64,000 bases of DNA from Sulfuritalea sp. (GTDB lineage Bacteria; Pseudomonadota; Gammaproteobacteria; Burkholderiales; Rhodocyclaceae). Location: positions 1 through 64,000 of the forward strand of contig JAUXUK010000060.1 of NCBI GenBank assembly GCA_030680805.1, written 5' to 3'. This document shows, piece by piece, positions 54,358 to 61,169 of the stretch. Under the pieces are notes generated by a model. The model was not told where the DNA came from, did not search any database, and saw only the letters and a program-made list of their open reading frames with translations. Every line of letters begins with the position of its first letter. Position 1 is the stretch's first letter. The translations under genes and the position numbers were made by a program.

Positions 54358-55587
54358 ATGCCCAGCTTCGCCTATCGCGGCCGCAACGACGCCGGGGACA
54401 TCGTGCAAGGCGTCATGGAAGGCGCTACTGCCGGGGCGGTGGCCGACCTGATCGTCGGCAGCGGCGTCACGCCGATGGAAATCAAGCCGACAACGGCTTC
54501 GACGGGCAAGGCCGGGTCGGGTATCGACCTCCAGTTGTTCAAGCAACAAGTCGAGCACATGGACGTGCTGCTGTTCTCGCGGCAGATCCATACCCTGTTG
54601 CGCGCCGGCGTGCCCATCATGCGTGCACTGGCCGGCTTGCAGGAATCCAGTACCAATTCGGCAATGCGGGATGTGCTGCAGGACGTGCGCGAAAGCCTCG
54701 ATTCCGGACGTGAGTTATCCTTGTCGCTGGCTCGCCATCCCAAGGTTTTTTCGCCCTTCTATCTGTCCATGGTCCGCGTCGGCGAAATGACCGGACGGCT
54801 GGAAGAGGTCTTCATCCGCCTGTTCGACCACCTTGCATTCGAGCGTTTCATGCAGGAGCAGGTCAAGTCGGCGCTGCGTTACCCATCATTCGTCGTTGCC
54901 GCCATGGGCATCGCCATCGTCATCGTCAACATTTTCGTGATCCCGGCTTTCGCCAACGTGTTCAAAGGGCTCGGCGCCGAATTGCCCCTGATGACGCGCC
55001 TGCTGATCGGCTTTTCCGACTTCATGGTGAACTGGTGGCATGCGATGCTTGTCGGCGTGATTGGTGCCTTTTTCGGCTTCAAGGCATGGCTGGGGACGTC
55101 CAGCGGCCGCTACACATGGGATCGCTACAAGTTGAAGATTCCGATTGCCGGAAAAATCATCCGCAAAGCCACCCTGGCCAGATTTGCGGCCAGCTTTGCG
55201 CTCGCCTCGCGTAGCGGCGTACCGATCATCCAGGCCCTGACCAATGTCGCCGAGACGGTGGACAACGCCTACATTTCGGACAAGGTCGAAAAGATGCGCG
55301 ACGGCGTTGAGCGCGGCGAAAGCATCCTGCGCACCTCGATTTCCGCTGGCGTGTTTACCCCTGTGGTGCTGCAGATGATTGCCGTGGGCGAAGAATCTGG
55401 CGCGCTCGACGACATGATGAAGGAAGTCGCCGACATGTACCAGAGCGAGGTCGAATACGAACTGAAGACCCTGGCGCAGCAGATCGAGCCGATCCTTATC
55501 ATTGCGCTGGGCATCATGGTCCTGATTCTCGCGTTGGGCATCTTCCTGCCCTTGTGGGATCTGGGCAAAGTATCGCTGAGGAAATGA
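54358..55587 (+). CDS. mshG: MSHA pilus inner-membrane platform protein (GspF/PilC family)
   Basis: 409 residues from MPSFAYRGRNDAGDIVQGVM; the ORF track overextends. Two T2SF domains are visible, each with the FSRQIHTLLRAGVPIMRAL or FAASFALASRSGVPIIQAL motif, and three strong membrane helices. It recruits the ATPase and scaffolds the pilus. It starts seven bases after mshE and overlaps the next gene (ATGA). Confidence 0.87.
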   Translation: MPSFAYRGRNDAGDIVQGVMEGATAGAVADLIVGSGVTPMEIKPTTASTGKAGSGIDLQLFKQQVEHMDVLLFSRQIHTLLRAGVPIMRALAGLQESSTNSAMRDVLQDVRESLDSGRELSLSLARHPKVFSPFYLSMVRVGEMTGRLEEVFIRLFDHLAFERFMQEQVKSALRYPSFVVAAMGIAIVIVNIFVIPAFANVFKGLGAELPLMTRLLIGFSDFMVNWWHAMLVGVIGAFFGFKAWLGTSSGRYTWDRYKLKIPIAGKIIRKATLARFAASFALASRSGVPIIQALTNVAETVDNAYISDKVEKMRDGVERGESILRTSISAGVFTPVVLQMIAVGEESGALDDMMKEVADMYQSEVEYELKTLAQQIEPILIIALGIMVLILALGIFLPLWDLGKVSLRK

Positions 55588-56087
55588 GCGAGGTAACGCC
55601 GCTTTCGCGCTCGCTGTTTCAAGTTTCGGTGGTGGTTGCCGTTATAGCCTTGCTGGCCGCCGTCTTGCTCAATTCGCTAAGCTATGTGCAGGAAAAGGCC
55701 GAGCGGACGATGGTCGAAGCGACGGTGCTGAACATGGAAAAGGGCCTGCAAATCGAGATCCAGACCCGGGAAATCCGTGGGCAGTCGGCGACCATCGGGG
55801 ACCTTGTCGGGGCCAATCCGGTGAACTGGCTGGCAAGTCCGCCGAAGGGGTACGCAGGGGTTTGCAAGAAGACAAAGGCGCCCGGCGAGTGGTGTTTTGA
55901 CGAGACGACGCGCGAAATTGCCTATCGGCCGCGGCTTGAAGCAAGCCTTGAATTCCGCGAGCCGGGAAGGCGGGACTTGCGCTGGCGCGTGGGGTCGGCC
56001 CAGGAAATCGCCGGGGGGCCGGCCGGAGATTCCGTCGTGGTGGGTGGAATCAGGGTGTTTTCCACTACCTCTTTCGTATGGCACTGA
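55584..56087 (+). CDS. mshF: MshF-like membrane protein of the MSHA locus
   Basis: 167 residues from MSEVTPLSRSLFQ. One N-terminal hydrophobic helix (VSVVVAVIALLAAVLLNSL) is followed by a helical and a small soluble region with two cysteines (GVCKKTKAPGEWCF). It has no prepilin FTLxE motif. Position between mshG and the pilin matches mshF; sequence similarity itself is weak by eye. Confidence 0.6.
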   Translation: MSEVTPLSRSLFQVSVVVAVIALLAAVLLNSLSYVQEKAERTMVEATVLNMEKGLQIEIQTREIRGQSATIGDLVGANPVNWLASPPKGYAGVCKKTKAPGEWCFDETTREIAYRPRLEASLEFREPGRRDLRWRVGSAQEIAGGPAGDSVVVGGIRVFSTTSFVWH

Positions 56088-56258
56088 TGGCGGGGTGCTG
56101 GTACACTCGACCCCCATGCGTTTTTCGATTTGAGCGCAATGCGCTGGTTGTGGGTACCGTTGGGGTACTTCAGGATTTTGCAGGAAACAACTGACGGTAT
56201 GGCCGTTTTCCCTCGTTGCCTCGGGCAGCATGGAGAGCGCAACTTTAAGGAGAGTCAA

Positions 56259-56840
56259 ATGAAACGCCAAACAGGTTTTACCCTGATCGAATTGATCGTG
56301 GTTATCGTTATTCTGGGCATCCTGGCGGCGACCGCGCTGCCGAAGTTTACCGATCTAGGGAGGGATGCGCGCGTCGCCAAGCTCCAAGCGGTGCGCGGTG
56401 CGGTGCAGGCGGCTGCCGGCTTGATTAACGGCACGGCGCAGGCGAGAGCGGGGGTCACCGACGCTGCTGCCTGCCCGGGCGGCGGCGCGGCCGCTACCAA
56501 TACTGTGAACGGGACTGTTTGTACGCAAGCGGGTACGGTTCTCCTTGCCAACTGGTATCCGACGGGTGCCGCCGCGATCAATGCAGCAGTAGGGGCCGGC
56601 GGAATTATTCCTGCCGCGGGGCTGACTACTCCTGTATTCGGTGCGGTCTTGGCGGATTTTAACCGGCAAGGATATGGCGTTGCGGTCGCAGGCACTACCA
56701 CTACGTTCTCGGTTATCGGCGGGCCAGGCACTGCGGCCGGCGTGAATCCAACCTGTTCGTTTACCTATACATCGGCTGCGGCGAATGGGGCTGCGCCTGT
56801 GGTCACAGGACCTACGGTAGCTACCACTGCGGGTTGCTGA
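56259..56840 (+). CDS. mshA: MSHA major pilin-like type IVa pilin
   Basis: 193 residues, AAGGAGAG upstream; the longer ORF start is rejected. The leader MKRQTG precedes [20 protein letters not shown], a canonical prepilin site. The C-terminal domain is Ala/Gly/Thr-rich with three or four cysteines ([24 protein letters not shown]), probably disulfide-bonded. Only one pilin precedes mshC here, so it may stand for mshA or mshB. Confidence 0.82.
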   Translation: MKRQTGFTLIELIVVIVILGILAATALPKFTDLGRDARVAKLQAVRGAVQAAAGLINGTAQARAGVTDAAACPGGGAAATNTVNGTVCTQAGTVLLANWYPTGAAAINAAVGAGGIIPAAGLTTPVFGAVLADFNRQGYGVAVAGTTTTFSVIGGPGTAAGVNPTCSFTYTSAAANGAAPVVTGPTVATTAGC

Positions 56841-56863
56841 AAATAGCAATAGCAGAGATCAAC

Positions 56864-56978
56864 GGGGCCAGGCTCAATTGATCGACAGGCGCGGGGTTTG
56901 ACTCCGGCGACAAGAGCGGCTTCGGTCGCTTTTGTCATTTCTGCCGGCGGCTTTTTGCCGTTCGCTCGGCAAACTCAG
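56864..56978 (+). repeat. Direct repeat copy A with terminator-like hairpin
   Basis: The first 81 bp match copy B at 57932 with two differences, and similarity continues to about 115 bp. It starts 24 bp after the pilin stop. It contains an 11-bp stem (ACAAGAGCGGC/GTCGCTTTTGT, two G-U) with a TTCG loop at 56910-56935, likely a pilin terminator. Confidence 0.8.
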
Positions 56979-57087
56979 CATCTTCCCTTGCACATCACCT
57001 CTTTGCTTCGCGTCGGGCAAACGGGTGGTGGGTTCTAGTGCCCGATGTACAAAAGGGGACTCGAATTAGCCCCAGAATTCGGCTCCG

Positions 57088-57130
57088 ACAACACGGCGGC
57101 TCGGGATATTTCCCGGGCCGTTGTTGTTTT
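57088..57130. terminator. Terminator-like long hairpin
   Basis: ACAACACGGC and GCCGTTGTTGT pair with one bulge around an inner CGGGA/TCCCG stem, followed by TTTTGG. It lies in the gene-free part of the insert (56841-57444) between pilin and the small-gene pair. Confidence 0.4.
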
Positions 57131-57227
57131 GGATTCCGGCGATGGCGCAGCATATCGCTGTCAGCAGAGGGGCATTGAACGCGGCGGTTCAGGAGTGATG
57201 TCGGGGTATATTTGTTCTCCCCGTCCG

Positions 57228-57334
57228 CCGTCATTCCGGGCTTGACCCGGAACCCAGATTCGTTCATCTAATCAGGCCGTTAAAAAACCTGCCTTGATAG
57301 ACGAGATGGATTCAGGCCTGCGCCGGAATGACGG
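57228..57334. repeat. MITE-like element with 12-bp terminal inverted repeats
   Basis: CCGTCATTCCGG at one end and exactly CCGGAATGACGG at the other, 107 bp overall, without coding content. The internal GGGCTTGACCCGGAACCCAG is a familiar dispersed-repeat type in proteobacteria. No transposase is present. Confidence 0.75.
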
Positions 57335-57444
57335 AAATTCAACAGGTTAGCGGTAGAACAAATTTACCGTGGGAGTGATATCGGGCTGTGTTCGTCTGCT
57401 TGTGCCGGAGTGCTACACTCGCTCGCGTGACTTGGAGAGGGCGG

Positions 57445-57675
57445 ATGAAATTTGAAATCGTTGGGGAAATCACCCATGTCGAAACGATTGCCCAAGGCAA
57501 CGGCATTCGTGATCTCGCGCACCTCCGAAGCCAGCACGGGCTGGGTAAATGGCGAAAAATGAAGGGCATTGCGCATGTGAAGTTGTCGGACGGCAGTACC
57601 TTGACAGCGGAAGTTCACTGGTATGAGGCTCATGGTATCGGCAAGGTGAAGCTGAAGATAAAGGAGTGGCTATGA
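57445..57675 (+). CDS. Small hypothetical protein, first gene of a coupled pair (76 aa)
   Basis: From ATG 57445 with GGAGAGG upstream. It reads MKFEIVGEITHVETIAQGNG, then RDLAHLRSQHGLGKWRKMKG and ends GIGKVKLKIKEWL. Basic, beta-rich appearance, with HWYEAHGIGK near the end. It looks like a small family found near other small ORFs in betaproteobacteria, but I cannot name it. The stop overlaps the next start (ATGA). Confidence 0.7.
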   Translation: MKFEIVGEITHVETIAQGNGIRDLAHLRSQHGLGKWRKMKGIAHVKLSDGSTLTAEVHWYEAHGIGKVKLKIKEWL

Positions 57676-57899
57676 TCAAATTTGTTGTGTGTGTCTCGCG
57701 AGAGGACTGCGGGGATATTTCCACGGGCGACCTGATGCTTGGCCGCCTGTACGAAGTCATGGCGCCGGTCGACAGTCACGGCATGATCAGGGTGGTTGAT
57801 GACAGCGGCGAGGATTATCTTTATCCCGCCGACTTGTTTGAAGCAGTCGAGGTACAGGAGCAAACGGCGTCACGCCTGCATGAATTGTTGGTGGCATAA
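57672..57899 (+). CDS. Small hypothetical protein, second gene of the pair (75 aa)
   Basis: ATG 57672 has AAGGAG five bases upstream. The protein is acidic: MIKFVVCVSREDCGDISTGD, then IRVVDDSGEDYLYPADLFEA. The last motif (xIRVxDxSGEDYLYP) is a pattern I associate with a common small SH3-like hypothetical family. The acidic-basic partner pair with coupled starts is reminiscent of toxin-antitoxin layout, but nothing in either sequence supports that function. Confidence 0.7.
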   Translation: MIKFVVCVSREDCGDISTGDLMLGRLYEVMAPVDSHGMIRVVDDSGEDYLYPADLFEAVEVQEQTASRLHELLVA

Positions 57900-57931
57900 G
57901 GAATGGCGTTTATCAGCCGAAAGCGCCGAAA

Positions 57932-58046
57932 GGGGCCAGGCTCAATTGATCGACAGGCGCGGGGTTTGACTCCTGCGACAAGAGCGGCTCCGGTCGCTTT
58001 TGTCATTTCTGCGAGCGCCATTTTGCCGTTCGCTCGAAGAACTCGG
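57932..58046 (+). repeat. Direct repeat copy B with terminator-like hairpin
   Basis: Near-identical to copy A (56864). The hairpin stem ACAAGAGCGGC/GTCGCTTTTGT is conserved at 57978-58003; the only change there is in the loop (TCCG for TTCG). It starts 32 bp after the small-gene pair, mirroring copy A's place after the pilin. Confidence 0.8.
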
Positions 58047-58173
58047 CCCGTTCCATTGTGCACCAAGCCTTGAATTGGCGTCTGGCAAAAAAGAGTTGGC
58101 CTCTCGTAGCCCGTGAGTTGCTTTGCGGTTCTGGAATACACTGCACGGAAGCGTTGGCGAGGGGGATTCCTGA

Positions 58174-58455
58174 ATGGCGGCACCGTGCGGCGGAGATCCG
58201 CTCGTTTGTATCGAGTTCTTGGTTCTGGGCATCGGGGAATTTCTCAAGGACTGGACCACGATGGTCATGCTCGCGATCCTTCTTGGCCTGCTGCTGCGCT
58301 TTCGCGCGGATCGGGCAAAAGCGCGAGAAGACGCCTATGGCAGGCACCTCGCGGCATTTGATAGCCGGCGCAGCCAGGAGGCGCAAACCGGGCCGCCCGC
58401 CGAGCTATTTACCGCGGTCTCGACCCGCCGCGGTGCGGATCAACCCCGGCGCTGA
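58174..58455 (+). CDS. Possible small membrane protein (93 aa)
   Basis: One hydrophobic segment (VMLAILLGLLLRFRADRAK) followed by a charged tail. Other frames over this stretch are also open, and no good ribosome site is seen, so coding status is doubtful. An internal ATG at 58261 would give a shorter membrane peptide. The rest of 57900-58511 holds only repeat copy B. Confidence 0.3.
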   Translation: MAAPCGGDPLVCIEFLVLGIGEFLKDWTTMVMLAILLGLLLRFRADRAKAREDAYGRHLAAFDSRRSQEAQTGPPAELFTAVSTRRGADQPRR

Positions 58456-58511
58456 CCCGATGCCTGCCCTGCGCCGCCCCTTGCCATGTGTCTACCGGAC
58501 TGACTGATCCA

Positions 58512-59033
58512 ATGATCCAGCCGACATCTCGTCCGCCGCACGGCCTGTCCGGCTTCACCCTGGTGGAACTGATCACGGTGATGCTGATCATCGGCATCAT
58601 GGCCGCCGTGGCGGTGCCACGCCTGAATCTTTCGGGGTTCGACGCCACGGGCTATCGCGACAAGGTAAGGGCGACCCTCGAATTCGCACGAAAGTCGGCG
58701 GTGGCGCAACGGCGGATTGTCTGCGTCGCCCTGGCTGCCAACGGCCTGACCCTCACCATCGACAACGTCACGCCGGAGACGGTCGCGGGACTTGGCACCT
58801 GCCCGCGCGCGCTGCCGCTGCCGGCGACCGACGCCGCCTGCGGCGGCCCGGCCAACGCCATCTGCCCACCCCCCAACGCCACCGTTGCACTGGCGGGCCC
58901 CGCCGCGCTCGCGTTTGATCCACTGGGTCGCGCCGCGGTGGTGCCGGCGGCGCTCTTCTATGACTATACCGTCACGGATGCCATGACGAACCTCACGGTC
59001 CGCGTCGAAGCGGAAACCGGCTATGTACGCTAG
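58512..59033 (+). CDS. mshC: MSHA minor pseudopilin MshC-like
   Basis: 173 residues from MIQPTSRPPHGLSG (ATG 58488 is an alternative). The prepilin site G/FTLVELITVMLIIGIMAAVA is clear, and the body reads RATLEFARKSAVAQRRIVCV, as in GspH/FimT-type minor pilins. Several Cys and Pro residues lie in the C-terminal domain. The last 11 bases overlap mshD. Confidence 0.78.
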   Translation: MIQPTSRPPHGLSGFTLVELITVMLIIGIMAAVAVPRLNLSGFDATGYRDKVRATLEFARKSAVAQRRIVCVALAANGLTLTIDNVTPETVAGLGTCPRALPLPATDAACGGPANAICPPPNATVALAGPAALAFDPLGRAAVVPAALFYDYTVTDAMTNLTVRVEAETGYVR

Positions 59034-59571
59034 AAGTCGCCAGCACGGCGTCACGCTGATCGAACTGATTGTCTTCATCGTGATCGTGGGTGTCGCGCTG
59101 ACCGGGATGCTGACGGTGCTCAATCTCACCGGGCGCAGTGGCGCCGACCCGATGATCCGCAAGCAAATGCTGGCGATTGCCGAAGGCCTGATGGACGAAG
59201 TCGCCGCGCAACCCTTTACCTGGTGCGACCCCAACGATCCGGCCGCCGCGACGGCCATCAGCGCTGCCGTCTGCGCGACGCCGGAAGTCATGGGCTTCGA
59301 GGCTGGCGAAACGCGTGGTGGCGCGGTCACGCCCTTCGACAATGTCAATGACTACAACGGCCTAGCCGGCATCAGCACAAGCATTACCGGCACTGCCATG
59401 CCGGCCGGTTACACCGCCGCCATCACGGTCGCGCCAAGTGCGCTCGGGCCGGCGGCCAGCCTGGTCCCGGCCGCCGCTTCATTGCTCATTACAGTGACGG
59501 TCAGCTTCAACACCGAAAATCTCACCATCGAAGGCTATCGCACCCGCTACGCGCCGAACTCGTTGCCATGA
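59023..59571 (+). CDS. mshD: MSHA minor pseudopilin MshD-like
   Basis: 182 residues. A short leader ends HG before VTLIELIVFIVIVGVALTGM, an atypical V+1 prepilin site also seen in GspI/PilV-type minor pilins. MLAIAEGLMDEVAAQPFTWCD matches that family's early helix. It overlaps both neighbours, indicating a tightly coupled minor-pilin operon. Confidence 0.8.
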   Translation: MYARSRQHGVTLIELIVFIVIVGVALTGMLTVLNLTGRSGADPMIRKQMLAIAEGLMDEVAAQPFTWCDPNDPAAATAISAAVCATPEVMGFEAGETRGGAVTPFDNVNDYNGLAGISTSITGTAMPAGYTAAITVAPSALGPAASLVPAAASLLITVTVSFNTENLTIEGYRTRYAPNSLP

Positions 59572-60461
59572 CGCCCGCCATGACCCGCCGCCCGCCGCAT
59601 CGAACCGCCGGCTTCACCTTGGTCGAAGCCATCATCGCCATGGTCATCACCGGCATTCTGGCGGGCATTGTCACGGTCTTCATCAGCAAGCCGATACAGG
59701 GCTATCTGGATTCCGTGCGCCGCGCCGAACTCACCGACCAGGCCGACCTTGCCCTGCGCCGCATCACCCGCGACGCGCGCCTGGCGCTGCCCAACAGCCT
59801 GCGCGTCAACACGGTTGGTGGCGTGACGTATGTCGAGTTCATCATGACCAGCGCCGGCGGGCGCTACCGCGTCGAAGACGACGGATCGACCGGCGGCGAT
59901 TTTCTGAGCTATACCACCGTCGCCGATACGACCTTCGACGTGCTCGGGCCGGTGCCCGCCAGTCCGGCCATTGCCGCGGGTGATTTCATTGTGATTTACA
60001 ACCTCGGCCCCGGCAATGCGCCGGCCGATGCGTATACCGCTCCCGCGCCGGGCGGCAATCGCGCCACGGTGCAGGGCATTGCCGGCAACGTCATCACCCT
60101 GACCGCCAATCCCTTCGCTGCGCAAACCCCGCCGCTGCCTTCGCCCGATGCGCGCTTTCAGGTCGTGCCCGGAACGGTGCGCGCGGTGACCTACGCCTGC
60201 CCCGTTACCGGCACTCCGGCCAACAACCTGACGCGACAGTGGAACTACGGCTTCAATGTCGCGCAAGCCACCCCCCCGGCCGGCGGCACCACCGCAATCC
60301 TGGCCGGCGGTGCCACCTGCACCATCGAGTACGCGGCCAACGCGTCGGGGCGCAACGGTCTGTTGCTGGTCAACCTCACGCTGACTCAGGTGGACGCCGC
60401 GACCGGAATCGGCGAGAGCGTCAATCTGTCCCAGCAAATCCGCATCGACAACGCGCCATGA
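59568..60461 (+). CDS. mshO: MSHA minor pseudopilin MshO-like
   Basis: 297 residues. G/FTLVEAIIAMVITGILAGIV is the prepilin segment, followed by ADLALRRITRDARLALPNSL, as in PilW/GspJ-type minor pilins. The C-terminal domain is a beta-rich disulfide domain (YACPV; ATCTIEY). It overlaps mshD and mshP by four bases each. Confidence 0.8.
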   Translation: MTPAMTRRPPHRTAGFTLVEAIIAMVITGILAGIVTVFISKPIQGYLDSVRRAELTDQADLALRRITRDARLALPNSLRVNTVGGVTYVEFIMTSAGGRYRVEDDGSTGGDFLSYTTVADTTFDVLGPVPASPAIAAGDFIVIYNLGPGNAPADAYTAPAPGGNRATVQGIAGNVITLTANPFAAQTPPLPSPDARFQVVPGTVRAVTYACPVTGTPANNLTRQWNYGFNVAQATPPAGGTTAILAGGATCTIEYAANASGRNGLLLVNLTLTQVDAATGIGESVNLSQQIRIDNAP

Positions 60462-60964
60462 CACCGCAATTCGCTCAGCTCCGCGCCGGCCCCCGTGGTT
60501 TCGCCATCGTCTCGGCCATTTTCATCCTGGTCGTGCTGGGTGCACTCGGCGCCTTCATCGTCAACGTCTCGACCAACCAGCAGACCGGCTCGTCGCTCGA
60601 CATTCAGGGTGTGCGCGCGTATCAGGCGGCGCGGGCCGGCGTCGAATGGGGTATTTATCAGGTGCAAGCCACGCCTGCCTACAACTTCAGCTACGGCACA
60701 CCGGCCGTAGCCGTCGGCAGCGCCAATCCCAACACGCGCGCCTGCCCCGCCTCACCTTCCTCGTTCGTCCCCGCCGGGCCCACGCTAGCCGGCTTCACCG
60801 TTACCGTCACTTGCATCGCGACAGTCGACCTCGTCAACGGCGGCCCGACCGTTTACACCCTGCAATCCACTGCCTGCAATCAACCCGCCGCCGGCGCCTG
60901 TCCCCCCGCGGTGCCCGCCGCCAGTATTGACTATATCGAACGTCGGGTCGAGGTCACGCTATGA
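60458..60964 (+). CDS. mshP: MSHA minor pilin-like protein MshP
   Basis: 168 residues from MTPQFAQLRAGPRGFA; the 241-codon ORF starts inside mshO. GFAIVSAIFILVVLGALGAF is a PilX/GspK-like prepilin helix without the E5 of ordinary pilins. GVRAYQAARAGVEWGIYQVQ is the conserved following helix. Four cysteines lie further on. Confidence 0.78.
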   Translation: MTPQFAQLRAGPRGFAIVSAIFILVVLGALGAFIVNVSTNQQTGSSLDIQGVRAYQAARAGVEWGIYQVQATPAYNFSYGTPAVAVGSANPNTRACPASPSSFVPAGPTLAGFTVTVTCIATVDLVNGGPTVYTLQSTACNQPAAGACPPAVPAASIDYIERRVEVTL

Positions 60965-60987
60965 ACTCTCACACATGCATGTCTTTC

Positions 60988-61015
60988 GATGAATGACGGC
61001 GCCGCGTCATTGCAT
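60988..61015 (+). promoter_or_regulatory. Hairpin in the mshP-mshQ gap
   Basis: AATGACG and CGTCATT pair around GCGCCG, and the stem extends with GATG/CATC and one bulge. No T-run follows. It lies in a 205-bp gap that breaks the otherwise overlapping minor-pilin operon. Confidence 0.45.
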
Positions 61016-61169
61016 CAAGTGTCTGGGCCGGTTGCCTGACAAACCCCGGGGCCTGCTCTGCCGTTCGTCGCCCTTGAGATACCGCAGGACGGGAACACAT
61101 CTGGCGCTCTTGCCAGCGCGCTGAATCAGGCCGAGAATCAGCCAAGAACGTAGACTTCAGAGGTTCGTC

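Noticed and set aside
56130-56258. Sigma54-type promoter before the pilin gene
   Set aside because: GG and GC elements near TTGGGG...TTGCAG are 16-17 bp apart instead of 12, so the -24/-12 spacing fails.
57045-57245. 66-codon ORF in the MSHA insert
   Set aside because: It runs into the MITE-like element and overlaps a hairpin; no ribosome site.
57445-57899. Toxin-antitoxin call for the small-gene pair
   Set aside because: Size and coupling fit, but neither sequence has a RelE, HicA, VapC or antitoxin HTH/AbrB pattern.
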